Source: an uncultured beta proteobacterium (GTDB taxonomy: Bacteria > Pseudomonadota > Gammaproteobacteria > Burkholderiales > Burkholderiaceae). From it: DNA of 33,009 nt. Below the pieces are notes generated by a model. It ran no database searches. It was not told the origin of the DNA and worked only from the letters and a program-made list of their open reading frames with translations. The position numbers and the translations under genes are program-made. Positions 1 to 6,964 of the stretch are shown here, in pieces. Within the stretch, counting starts at the first letter, position 1; each line of letters starts with the position of its first letter. The DNA lies in assembly GCA_903867305.1 (NCBI GenBank), contig CAIPQU010000048.1, forward strand, positions 1-33,009, given 5' to 3'.

Positions 1-90
1 CCACACGAAATTAACTTCCTTACTTTGAGAAAGCAGGAATTTTGCGTGCTTATCTTTAACGCGTAACGAAAGGGTTTTCGTCATCGCCAT
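1..90 (-). CDS. TnpB/IS605 OrfB-family RNA-guided nuclease, N-terminal 30 codons only (runs off window)
   Basis: The reading frame starts at ATG 90-88 and stays open to position 1. It gives a peptide beginning MAMTKTLSLRVKDKHAKF and continuing LLSQSKEVNFVW. The KTLSLRVKDKHA and EVNFVW segments are the usual N-terminus of TnpB-type proteins of IS200/IS605 (IS1341-like) elements, which are RNA-guided DNA nucleases encoded by transposons. Only the start is inside the window, so whether the gene is intact cannot be told. No tnpA transposase gene lies next to it on the visible side. The 148 bp containing its start and upstream region are repeated in inverted orientation at 10668-10815. The family call is recognition of the N-terminus, not a database hit. 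Confidence 0.75.
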   Translation of the reverse strand, partial: MAMTKTLSLRVKDKHAKFLLSQSKEVNFVW

Positions 91-197
91 ATACTGTATA
101 TTTTAATAGTGCTAGACTAATGCAGCAACATTTACATCATGTTACGTCACTTATCCCACAGCTAAAGTAAGGGGTTTTGTGACGCGTTTTGGATAAA
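50..197 (-). repeat. Left end of a TnpB-type insertion element, copy 1
   Basis: This stretch, read on the minus strand, aligns without gaps to 10668-10815 on the plus strand with 9 mismatches in 148 positions by hand count (about 94% identity). It contains the upstream region and first codons of the tnpB gene. Similarity begins at TTTATCC, so the outer boundary is probably at or just after a TTTAT target-like sequence (193-197). A subterminal hairpin typical of IS200/IS605 left ends lies at 155-174 (CCCCTTACTTTAGCTGTGGG on the minus strand). Two substitutions weaken its stem relative to the other copy. Confidence 0.8.
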
Positions 198-214
198 AAA
201 GCTTGATGAGGCTC

Positions 215-541
215 TTACAAAAATAAGCTTAAAGTCATCAGCTTTTTTAAGAGCTCAAATAACAACTCATCATCGGCGTGCGGTCTAAATTGTTGCAAAA
301 GCTCAGTTGGAATGGACTCTATTTCTTCCCCAGCCAATAATAAGGGTCCGAAAGCTTTTGAAAATCGATACTGATCTTCATTAATCACTAAAAAACATGA
401 AATGACTGCCCCAAGGGTCATCCATGGACTTTTTCTAGGTAAAGACGCTAAGAATTTAATGAATTGATGAATTTTAGGTAAATGCTTTTTGCCTAAGTTG
501 TAGCAAGATAAAAAAATAAAATAAATAAAGATGAAGGTCAT
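215..541 (-). CDS. Small membrane-anchored protein of unknown function
   Basis: The 108-residue protein was not recognised. Residues 1-15 are strongly hydrophobic (MTFIFIYFIFLSCYN), and a second hydrophobic stretch (about 41-53) precedes a soluble acidic C-terminal part ending in a hydrophobic tail. The start is well supported: AAGGAG lies 6 bases before ATG 541. The stop is only 17 bp from the edge of the TnpB-element left end at 197, so the 3' end could have been altered by the insertion. It is separated by 236 bp from the amidase gene and probably has its own transcript. No cysteine or histidine motif points to a function. It could be a real small gene or the 5' part of a longer one. Confidence 0.5.
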   Translation of the reverse strand: MTFIFIYFIFLSCYNLGKKHLPKIHQFIKFLASLPRKSPWMTLGAVISCFLVINEDQYRFSKAFGPLLLAGEEIESIPTELLQQFRPHADDELLFELLKKLMTLSLFL

Positions 542-761
542 AAAGACTCCTTAAAGTTGATGATGGGCTCAACAATCTATCTTTATAATCCATGAAAATC
601 AGTCATCCATTACGCCATGGGTTGTGCATAAATGACGATAAGATTCTGAAATGATAATAGTTAGAGCTTGCTAACTAAGTTCAATACTTCTAAAGCTTCT
701 GGAATTCTAGGCGATCGTATTCAGCTTAGAAAAATAGCTAGCCAACAAATTACTGTTCCAA

Positions 762-784
762 TGTATAGAAAAAACTTCTATACA
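762..784. other. Perfect 9-bp stem-loop over the amidase stop codon
   Basis: TGTATAGAA (762-770) and TTCTATACA (776-784) form a perfect 9-bp stem with a 5-base loop. The hairpin overlaps the amidase stop codon (778-780). On the minus strand the loop is T-rich, but no T-tract follows the stem, so this is a weak or processing-type 3' structure rather than a standard terminator. Confidence 0.4.
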
Positions 785-2142
785 GAGAGATATTGCTCAA
801 TGATTTGGGCTATCGCCAGTAGTTGTTGGTCATGACCACCTGGGGCAACTAGCATCAGTCCTGTGGGTGCATGACCCAATAAATGATTTGGAATCGAAAT
901 AGCACAAGCATCTAAAAAGTTAAATAAGCCAGGATTGCGAAGCATTAACCCATTAATCCGAAAGTACTCATCATCCACGACTAAATCACTCATCCGCGGA
1001 GCAATCATCGGCACCGTTGGCATGATCCACACCGTATCATCTAAGAATTCTTGATGCCAACGCTTGATGAGGGTTTGACGCTCATACAAGGTTCGAATAT
1101 ATATCGCAGAGCTAACATCTTTACCTTTTATAATTCGTGAGGCAATCCGCGGGTCCATCTGTTCACTCTTGGTTTGTAGCGTTTGCTCGAATTGCGCGTA
1201 AGCTTCTGCAGAAACTATTCTAGGTTGACCTTGTATCTCAATAATGCGATCAATTACTGGAGACTGAATGGAGCGCATAGCGACACCCTGCAGTTTTAGT
1301 ATCTCAATCACTCTCTCAAAGTTGTTTTTTACATCCTCATCAAGCCCCTCTTGCACTACATTTTGTAAAACACCAACTTGAAGTGGTGTCTTCACGGAAA
1401 TTTCTTTTTGCCAGTAATCTTCTTTTGCCAACACTTGATCAACGGCAACACAACATGACACAGACGGCGCTATAAATCCGACAGAGTCTAAGCTACGGGA
1501 TAAAGGTAGTACACCTTCTTGCGAATACCTTGCTGCAGTGGATTTAAATCCAACAACTCCGCATAATGCTGCAGGTATGCGACAAGAACCCCCTGTATCT
1601 GAGCCCATGGCTATCGTTGCCATTCCATCCGTAACACTAATGACACCTCCAGAAGTTGATCCTCCAGGAATTCTTCCCACTTCGCGCTCAAATGGATTGA
1701 GCGGGGTGCCGTAATGTGGATTTAAACCTAAACCTGAATAAGCAAATTCTGTCATCGTGGTCCGCCCGACAGGAATAGCACCCGCCTCGCGAAGTAGCGA
1801 AACTACCTCAGCATCTCTCAACGCTGGCGGATCTTGTCGAAGAACGACTGACCCAGATGCAGTAACTTGACCCTCAACATCAAACAAGTCTTTTATAGAT
1901 ACCGTAACACCAACAAGAGGACCAAACCCTATTGCATTAGCTTGACCTTTTTGGTGATCTTGTTGTTTTGCAATATCAAGAGCAAGTTGATCATCAGTCG
2001 ATATAAAGGTACTTTTACCCTGCCCCTCGGGATCATGAATCCGTTGTAGAGCATCTTGAACTGCTTGCGTAACAGAATAAGATCCTTGCTTTATTTCAGA
2101 CTGGATCTGAGCAATCGTTTTCAGAGAAGATACTTTCCCCAT
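778..2142 (-). CDS. Amidase-signature family amidohydrolase
   Basis: This is a 454-residue amidase-signature enzyme, hydrolysing an amide or urea-type bond to acid plus ammonia or amine in the cytoplasm. The Ser-cisSer-Lys triad is visible: Lys84 in SIKDLFD, Ser162 in PGGSTSGG, and the nucleophile Ser186 in GSDTGGSCRIP. The 24-residue spacing between the two serines matches the family. Its ATG overlaps the stop of the upstream cupin gene (TAATG), so the two are probably translationally coupled. It is the last gene of the leftward operon HpaB-like monooxygenase, DUF2848, cupin, amidase. That context suggests it removes an amide produced downstream of oxidation or ring opening of an aromatic or heterocyclic compound. 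Family assignment is firm; the substrate is unknown, and similarity to AtzF or GatA alone should not name it. Confidence 0.9.
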   Translation of the reverse strand: MGKVSSLKTIAQIQSEIKQGSYSVTQAVQDALQRIHDPEGQGKSTFISTDDQLALDIAKQQDHQKGQANAIGFGPLVGVTVSIKDLFDVEGQVTASGSVVLRQDPPALRDAEVVSLLREAGAIPVGRTTMTEFAYSGLGLNPHYGTPLNPFEREVGRIPGGSTSGGVISVTDGMATIAMGSDTGGSCRIPAALCGVVGFKSTAARYSQEGVLPLSRSLDSVGFIAPSVSCCVAVDQVLAKEDYWQKEISVKTPLQVGVLQNVVQEGLDEDVKNNFERVIEILKLQGVAMRSIQSPVIDRIIEIQGQPRIVSAEAYAQFEQTLQTKSEQMDPRIASRIIKGKDVSSAIYIRTLYERQTLIKRWHQEFLDDTVWIMPTVPMIAPRMSDLVVDDEYFRINGLMLRNPGLFNFLDACAISIPNHLLGHAPTGLMLVAPGGHDQQLLAIAQIIEQYLSV

Positions 2143-2525
2143 TACTTTTGTGGGTCAAAATAATGAATCTCAAGGAGGAGACACCCCTTTTCGGATTTAA
2201 AAGGGCCATGCGGCGTTCCTGGAGGACGACACGCATAAGTACCCGGCTCGAAAGACACTCCGCCCTGACCATTAACATCGTTCCCAACCGTTAAATCGCC
2301 ACTCACTAAATATACCTCTTCCCAGTATTCATGAAGAAACGGGGCAGTCGTGTAAACACCCGGATCGAAACGAAGATGACGAGTGCGCGAGCCAACACCA
2401 TTTTTTTCGTCTAATTTACCCGCCAATATCTTTTGTTGTATTCCCGATGGGTATCCAGGTGGGACCTCCCAGCCAGTTTCTAAATCGACTTTATGAAATT
2501 CTTTCCACTCTTTATCGAGAGCCAT
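2142..2525 (-). CDS. Small cupin-domain protein
   Basis: The 127-residue single-domain cupin has two recognisable beta-barrel motifs: HEYWEEVYLVSGDLTVG (about 65-81) and PPGTPHGPF (about 101-109). These supply at least two histidines and a glutamate as possible metal ligands. Motif 1 has only one His, where many metal cupins have two. AAGGAGAT precedes ATG 2525 at good spacing. It sits 15 bp after the DUF2848 gene, and its stop overlaps the amidase start. Small cupins in catabolic operons act as dioxygenases, isomerases or hydrolases, or only bind ligand. A ring-opening or tautomer-processing step between monooxygenase and amidase is possible, but nothing in the sequence fixes the reaction. 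Confidence 0.8.
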   Translation of the reverse strand: MALDKEWKEFHKVDLETGWEVPPGYPSGIQQKILAGKLDEKNGVGSRTRHLRFDPGVYTTAPFLHEYWEEVYLVSGDLTVGNDVNGQGGVSFEPGTYACRPPGTPHGPFKSEKGCLLLEIHYFDPQK

Positions 2526-2540
2526 CTTTATCTCCTTGGG

Positions 2541-3215
2541 TTAATCAACGATATCTAATATTTGCGTGCGATACGCATGGCGTATCGTTAAATTCTTTAC
2601 AGGATCAAATAATTCTATTTCAAAAAGCTCCCCACCAGCAATCTCACCGAGAACCGAATGTGTGCCACAAAACATCGCAGTACCGACAGGCAATTGATGG
2701 GTTCCAGTGTATTGTGAAATCAAATCTTGAGGTGTCAGCATACGCCCTAAAGCACCTTCTTGATACAACTCACGTTTCCCACTTCTAGTGACCCATGATC
2801 GAGTAATAAGTTGGTCCCAGTGATCTTTCACCGAATCCAATGCCCATACTTCAGAAGAAACTGGTTTAGGACACATTTGTTTAGAAACAGTCACTCCATA
2901 TGCCTCAACTTTACGGTCTGTATGATCAGATCCTAAACCAATATATAGGCCTGTAGGTAAAGAAAATATAACGTACTCAACCTCACCACTTGAATTGGGT
3001 CCTACAAACTGAAACTCTGATTTTGTGGAGAGTAAATATTCTGCTACTCGATAAAAACAGGGAACTGTTTTTGGGCGTGCTACTCCAATAGCTTCCAACT
3101 CTTTAATGTGATGTTCAACCGCTTCACGATTACGCCCCGTCCAACCAGCAATCACCAAGTTTTCGATGTTTGCCTGCATCATGTCTGTACCGCACTTCAA
3201 ATGAATATTTGTCAT
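2541..3215 (-). CDS. DUF2848 family protein (fumarylacetoacetate hydrolase-like)
   Basis: The 224-residue protein resembles the DUF2848 family, which belongs to the fumarylacetoacetate hydrolase (FAH) superfamily. Supporting stretches are the central segment YVIFSLPTGLYIGLGSDHTDR and the C-terminal VGTAMFCGTHSVLGEIAGGELFEIELFDP, which looks like the FAH core ending. FAH-fold enzymes are usually divalent-metal C-C hydrolases or isomerases acting on ring-cleavage products. The gene lies 18 bp after the HpaB-like monooxygenase and 15 bp before the cupin, firmly inside the operon. No signal peptide is present, so it should be cytoplasmic. The DUF2848 label is recognition; the role as a hydrolase of an oxidised intermediate is inference. 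Confidence 0.75.
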   Translation of the reverse strand: MTNIHLKCGTDMMQANIENLVIAGWTGRNREAVEHHIKELEAIGVARPKTVPCFYRVAEYLLSTKSEFQFVGPNSSGEVEYVIFSLPTGLYIGLGSDHTDRKVEAYGVTVSKQMCPKPVSSEVWALDSVKDHWDQLITRSWVTRSGKRELYQEGALGRMLTPQDLISQYTGTHQLPVGTAMFCGTHSVLGEIAGGELFEIELFDPVKNLTIRHAYRTQILDIVD

Positions 3216-3233
3216 GAATTTTCTTTCAGTAGA

Positions 3234-4721
3234 TTACTCAACAACCTTTGCTGGGATTTTTGTCTCTTGTTTTTTAGGTAAATCATAACCTGCCATAAAC
3301 TGGTCGACCATATTTAATGATCGTTGCCAATTATAATTTCGATATGAGTGGCCACGTGTAACCATATTAGCCCCCGAATAAAACATCTCATACTGTAAAT
3401 GACGTGAACCAAACTCCGAACCAATGGCATCCCAGGCTAATTTGAAAAGTTTGACGCGTCCCTTACTATCAGTGGCAGGAGATTTTTGCGTATTTGAAAT
3501 AAGGTTGGCGATTTCTTCATTAGAGAAATCGTTCACTGAGGATGGCACCATAATCAATCCTCCACCAGAGAGCTCCCGAATACTATTCACAAATTTTGGA
3601 TACAACTGCTGGGTCAACACATTCGAGGCATAGAGTCTAGAACTACTTGGTACAAAATACTCACCCTTTTGCGTTCCTGAAAACTCCATAGCTTCAACTA
3701 AACCTTCAACCATCGAAACTTCTGCCGCCATTTGCCCAAGGGTCTCTACAACGGCCGGAAACTCAATAATCCCATTGGTCTCAGCAATGCGCCTTGCTAA
3801 ACCAAGTAAAAAGCGCATTTTGACCATAAATCGAATTTGGCATTGATAGTTTTGATAGACATGGGCTGGAGTTCCATGCCACTGGGCAGACATCATTTGC
3901 ACATCTTTAAATACAAAGACACGCTCCCAAGGAATTTTGACTTGATCAAAAAATAGGACCGCATCGTTTTCATCGAAGCGGCTCGATAACGGATTATCAA
4001 AGGTTGAAACACTAGAAAATTCATACGACTTACGGGATAGCATCTTCACCCCTTTAGTCGATAACGGAATCGCTGCACTAAAAGCTAGTTGCTCTTCACC
4101 TGGGCGAAGTGGCTGTATACATGAGATAAATACTTCATTCGCTAAGGTACAACCTGTGCCCAACATCTTGGCACCATGGATCGTAATACCCTGTGCATCT
4201 TGATCAACAATGGACGCAATAAGATTTTGAGCCTGATTTCCAGCTGTCTTACTCTTATCTGCTTGAGGATTGATAATGACATAGCTCAGATATAAATCAT
4301 TATCGCGAGCATATTGATAGTAATCGGCTAAAGCATCTGCACTTCGCTCATCCGCTTTTCGAAAAACATCAATCCCCATATACATTCCACTGATTGCCGA
4401 CGCAACGTGATCAGGAGATCTACCTAAAAATCCACAAGATAATTCTGACCATGCTTCTAGGGCTTTTCTACGAGAAATTAACTCAGGCAAGCTCTTCGGA
4501 AGCTGCCAAGCACGATTAACTCTGCCCCCTGTTGTCGGTGAGGTAAACGTCATCAGCTCTTGATGATCAGCATGTGCCTGAAAATCGTATAAGCTAGCAA
4601 TTGAAGCAACGGATTCTTTAAATGCGGGATGCACAAGATGGTTCTTTACCAACTCACCATCTAAATAAATTTGTCTTTGATCTTTCAAACTCTCAATATG
4701 TTTTTTACCATTTTTCACCAT
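3234..4721 (-). CDS. HpaB-family FADH2-dependent monooxygenase, oxygenase component
   Basis: This is a protein of the 4-hydroxyphenylacetate 3-monooxygenase (HpaB) family, the large oxygenase half of two-component flavin monooxygenases that use reduced FAD and O2. The N-terminal acyl-CoA-dehydrogenase-like domain has the family's VIINPQADKS stretch and a KIPWERVFV motif; the C-terminal HpaB domain includes RELSGGGLIMVPSS. The start is set at ATG 4721 (495 residues) because GAGGGG lies 7 bases upstream; a TTG at 4736 has no such support. It heads the four-gene leftward operon and diverges from the marR gene. No small flavin reductase (HpaC-type) occurs in the window, so FADH2 must come from elsewhere. 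The family includes phenol, chlorophenol and pyrrole-2-carboxylate monooxygenases. The amidase and FAH-like neighbours suggest a nitrogen-containing ring, but this is unproven. Confidence 0.88.
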   Translation of the reverse strand: MVKNGKKHIESLKDQRQIYLDGELVKNHLVHPAFKESVASIASLYDFQAHADHQELMTFTSPTTGGRVNRAWQLPKSLPELISRRKALEAWSELSCGFLGRSPDHVASAISGMYMGIDVFRKADERSADALADYYQYARDNDLYLSYVIINPQADKSKTAGNQAQNLIASIVDQDAQGITIHGAKMLGTGCTLANEVFISCIQPLRPGEEQLAFSAAIPLSTKGVKMLSRKSYEFSSVSTFDNPLSSRFDENDAVLFFDQVKIPWERVFVFKDVQMMSAQWHGTPAHVYQNYQCQIRFMVKMRFLLGLARRIAETNGIIEFPAVVETLGQMAAEVSMVEGLVEAMEFSGTQKGEYFVPSSSRLYASNVLTQQLYPKFVNSIRELSGGGLIMVPSSVNDFSNEEIANLISNTQKSPATDSKGRVKLFKLAWDAIGSEFGSRHLQYEMFYSGANMVTRGHSYRNYNWQRSLNMVDQFMAGYDLPKKQETKIPAKVVE

Positions 4722-4891
4722 GATAGAGCCCCTCAATCAATTATTTTTCAAACATAAAAAAGCAATTTTTTTGATAATCATTTAATTACACCCTTACCGA
4801 GAATCATCCAAATCAATTTGTCATAACACCAAGGCGTTTTAGCTTCTGCCGGCTTTTTTAATGCCACCAAACGTATATCAAGAACCATTCA

Positions 4892-4909
4892 TATAGTTAA
4901 GTAACTATA
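4892..4909. promoter_or_regulatory. Perfect palindrome, candidate MarR operator
   Basis: TATAGTTAAGTAACTATA is a perfect dyad of 8+2+8 bases. MarR-family dimers commonly bind AT-rich palindromes with TAGTT/AACTA half-sites. It lies 170 bp upstream of the monooxygenase ATG and about 130 bp upstream of the marR start, where a regulator could control both directions. Binding is inferred from position and symmetry. Confidence 0.6.
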
Positions 4910-4964
4910 GTATCTCTAATATACCCTGAATTCATGATAAAAAAAACTCGTTTTTATTAGTATT

Positions 4965-4981
4965 TGCACCTAGATGGGGAG
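4965..4981 (+). promoter_or_regulatory. Imperfect NtrC-like site
   Basis: TGCACCTAGATGGGGAG matches the enteric NtrC pattern GCACY-N5-RGTGC at 8 of 10 fixed positions. It is one of four such sites seen upstream of genes in this window. No sigma-54 promoter was recognised nearby, so the call is weak. Confidence 0.25.
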
Positions 4982-5040
4982 ATTGGAAATAAGAACTTAA
5001 CCAAGTAAAATAGTAATTCTATGAATTTTGAAAGTAAGGC

Positions 5041-5571
5041 TTGAAAAAAACCTTTAACTCTCCTCTAACGATCTCGAAAAAAGATCTACTAGACCCATCA
5101 GGACAAACTGATAAGAATTTTCGACAATTTTTATATGATTTATCAATTGCGGGAGCTCAACTGGAGGTTGCTAGAGGCTATCTCGCCACTCAACTAGGCG
5201 TCACTCCTCCTCAATACAATATTTTGATGGTGATTGCTCAATATCAGCACCCTGACGGTATTGGACTTAGTGAGGTAGCCAACCACCTTCACGTCTCAAT
5301 CGCTCATGTGACGAATGAAATCAAAAAACTTGATCAATTAGCGTGGGTAACTATTGAAATAAACCCTCAAGATCGCCGTGCAAGACTTGTAAAAATTCAC
5401 CCCAAAGCAGAAAAACATTTTATCCAACTCGGTCATCACCAAAGAACAACAAATAACTTACTCTTCGGTAATTTATCTAAAGCTGAATTTAATAAAATGC
5501 GGGATATTATGACGAGATTGATAGAAGATTTTGCTCTAACAATTGACCATCTAGAACTGAATAAAAAATAA
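5041..5571 (+). CDS. MarR-family transcriptional regulator
   Basis: The 176-residue protein has a MarR winged-helix domain. A helical dimerisation segment (about 25-52) is followed by the helix-turn-helix (about 75-100, GLSEVANHLHVSIAHVTNEI) and a wing carrying the family's D-x-R signature (DRRARLVKI, 111-119). The first usable codon after an in-frame stop is TTG 5041, preceded by a short AAGTAAGG Shine-Dalgarno match at unusually tight spacing; the next in-frame ATG lies inside the HTH and would destroy the domain. The TTG overlaps the stop of a seven-codon leader frame (5021-5044). Divergence from the monooxygenase operon, with a palindrome between them, suggests it represses that operon and itself and is released by a pathway metabolite. 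The ligand is unknown. Confidence 0.85.
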   Translation: MKKTFNSPLTISKKDLLDPSGQTDKNFRQFLYDLSIAGAQLEVARGYLATQLGVTPPQYNILMVIAQYQHPDGIGLSEVANHLHVSIAHVTNEIKKLDQLAWVTIEINPQDRRARLVKIHPKAEKHFIQLGHHQRTTNNLLFGNLSKAEFNKMRDIMTRLIEDFALTIDHLELNKK

Positions 5572-5594
5572 GGTTTTTGAAGCTGCTAACTAAA

Positions 5595-5632
5595 ACTCAC
5601 CCAGTACTCTCTATAGATAGTACTGGGTGAGT
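5595..5632. terminator. Bidirectional stem-loop between convergent genes
   Basis: A perfect 14-bp stem pairs ACTCACCCAGTACT (5595-5608) with AGTACTGGGTGAGT (5619-5632) around a 10-base loop. It lies between the 3' end of marR (5571) and the 3' end of the formamidase gene (5657), as expected for a shared terminator. On the minus strand a short TTTT follows; on the plus strand there is no real T-tract. Confidence 0.75.
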
Positions 5633-5656
5633 ATCAAGATATCTTAACTTAAATGG

Positions 5657-6742
5657 CTATTTTGAATGAGCCCAAAATGGTGTTTTCGCTGTAAACATTT
5701 TTTTCGGAATCTCACCATAGATCATCAGAACATCATCAACAGCTTCCCCAACTACATAGTTCACAGCAATGCTTGAAAAAGCATATGCATCTTGTGCTGT
5801 CATGCCTTTTTCTTTCTTTAAAAATTCAATAGTCTCTTGCACAGCTTCTTTCATGGCAATATTTAAATCTCGATCCATTCCCATGACATAGAAATTCTTT
5901 TTATCTTCGGCTTGGGGCCACTTCATAGAAGCACCCTTGCCTTTATGAACAATGAACTGAAAAACTGGTATCAATGAGGTTTCTATAGCCGTACCGTTAA
6001 CTTCACCATCACCTTGAACTGCATGAGCATCTCCTGCATAAAATAGCCCTCCCTGATTTTTAACCGGCAAATACAATGATGACCCTATCGTTAAACGGTT
6101 CATATCCATATTTCCGCCATAATTACCTGGAGGACGCGTACTCGTTAAGCTATCTGGAGGCAATAAAGCCATAGTTCCAATAAATGGCACTAAGGGAATT
6201 TCTGCACCCGGGGCAAATAAGGCAACATTTCGCTTTAAATCAAAACGAATAATTTTAGGATATGGTTTGTCGTGAACCTCTGGAACAACCCCTACCCCCT
6301 TATTGCTATTATTGACACCATAAGGCACTCGAAATTTAATATCAATCACACGCACTTCTAACATATCACCCGGTTCAGCACCATCAATATAGATAGGACC
6401 AGTCATGACATGCGCACCAGAATCTTTTGGACGATTTACCTGATTAAAGATCTCCACCATCTCTGGCAACATCTCGCTCTGCTTGACCCCACCATTGGCA
6501 TAAAACTGAACAGGGTCGATACCGTTAATTAGGCCTTGATGGGTTAGGGTCTCCATCGACACTGTCTGACCAGACTTTATCTTTGCGACAGGAGCTCTTC
6601 CTGCAGGCAAATGACCCCAAGTCACAGTTTCTGGTGTTGTTTTAACATAAACATCTATTTTTTTAGGGATTGTTTGAGCATCAACAAAAGAACTCAACGC
6701 GAATAAGGATGCTAACAAAACTGAATATTTACAAAATCGCAT
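5657..6742 (-). CDS. Exported acetamidase/formamidase family protein
   Basis: The 361-residue protein belongs to the FmdA/AmdA acetamidase/formamidase family, which releases ammonia from short-chain amides. The hallmark GDAHAVQGDGEVNGTAIETSL (about 238-258) is present. Unlike the classical cytoplasmic enzymes it begins with a Sec-type signal peptide (MRFCKYSVLLASLFALSSFVDA, cleavage near residue 22), so it should act in the periplasm. AAGGAGGA precedes ATG 6742 at ideal spacing, making the exported form the real product. It is the last of a set of leftward genes but is separated from the MBL hydrolase gene by 222 bp containing an NtrC-like site, so it may have its own promoter. The amide substrate is not known. 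Confidence 0.88.
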   Translation of the reverse strand: MRFCKYSVLLASLFALSSFVDAQTIPKKIDVYVKTTPETVTWGHLPAGRAPVAKIKSGQTVSMETLTHQGLINGIDPVQFYANGGVKQSEMLPEMVEIFNQVNRPKDSGAHVMTGPIYIDGAEPGDMLEVRVIDIKFRVPYGVNNSNKGVGVVPEVHDKPYPKIIRFDLKRNVALFAPGAEIPLVPFIGTMALLPPDSLTSTRPPGNYGGNMDMNRLTIGSSLYLPVKNQGGLFYAGDAHAVQGDGEVNGTAIETSLIPVFQFIVHKGKGASMKWPQAEDKKNFYVMGMDRDLNIAMKEAVQETIEFLKKEKGMTAQDAYAFSSIAVNYVVGEAVDDVLMIYGEIPKKMFTAKTPFWAHSK

Positions 6743-6821
6743 ACTTCCTCCTTAAGGTGAAATTTCATAGTAACCGAATCAACAAACATCAATACTCTAG
6801 CTAATCCAAATCATCACAAGA

Positions 6822-6838
6822 TGCACTACAAACGGGCA
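6822..6838 (+). promoter_or_regulatory. Imperfect NtrC-like site upstream of formamidase
   Basis: TGCACTACAAACGGGCA matches the NtrC consensus TGCACYAAAATGGTGCA at 13 of 17 positions by hand count. It lies 80-96 bp upstream of the formamidase start. Nitrogen control of a formamidase would make sense, but no -24/-12 promoter was found between site and gene. Confidence 0.3.
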
Positions 6839-6964
6839 TCTATTCAAAACTCAATATGATCATACAGTGCAGGCTATTCTGAGGAAATTAATCGTGGTTT
6901 TTGCCCTCAGGAGTCATCACCTAGAACTCCATAAAAATAAGCTCACTTTCATTATTTTGATTTC

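Larger units (their letters stand above)
4722..5040. promoter_or_regulatory. Divergent promoter region between monooxygenase operon and marR
   Basis: This roughly 320-bp gene-free interval controls both the leftward operon and the rightward marR gene. It is AT-rich and holds a perfect 18-bp palindrome at 4892-4909, an imperfect NtrC-like site at 4965-4981, and a seven-codon open frame at 5021-5044. No confident -35/-10 pair could be picked by eye. Confidence 0.6.

Noticed and set aside
542..777. Frame on the minus strand ending RIPEALEVLNLVSKL before a stop, looking like a C-terminal gene remnant
   Set aside because: Only about 19 codons are open and no family was recognised; chance is as likely.
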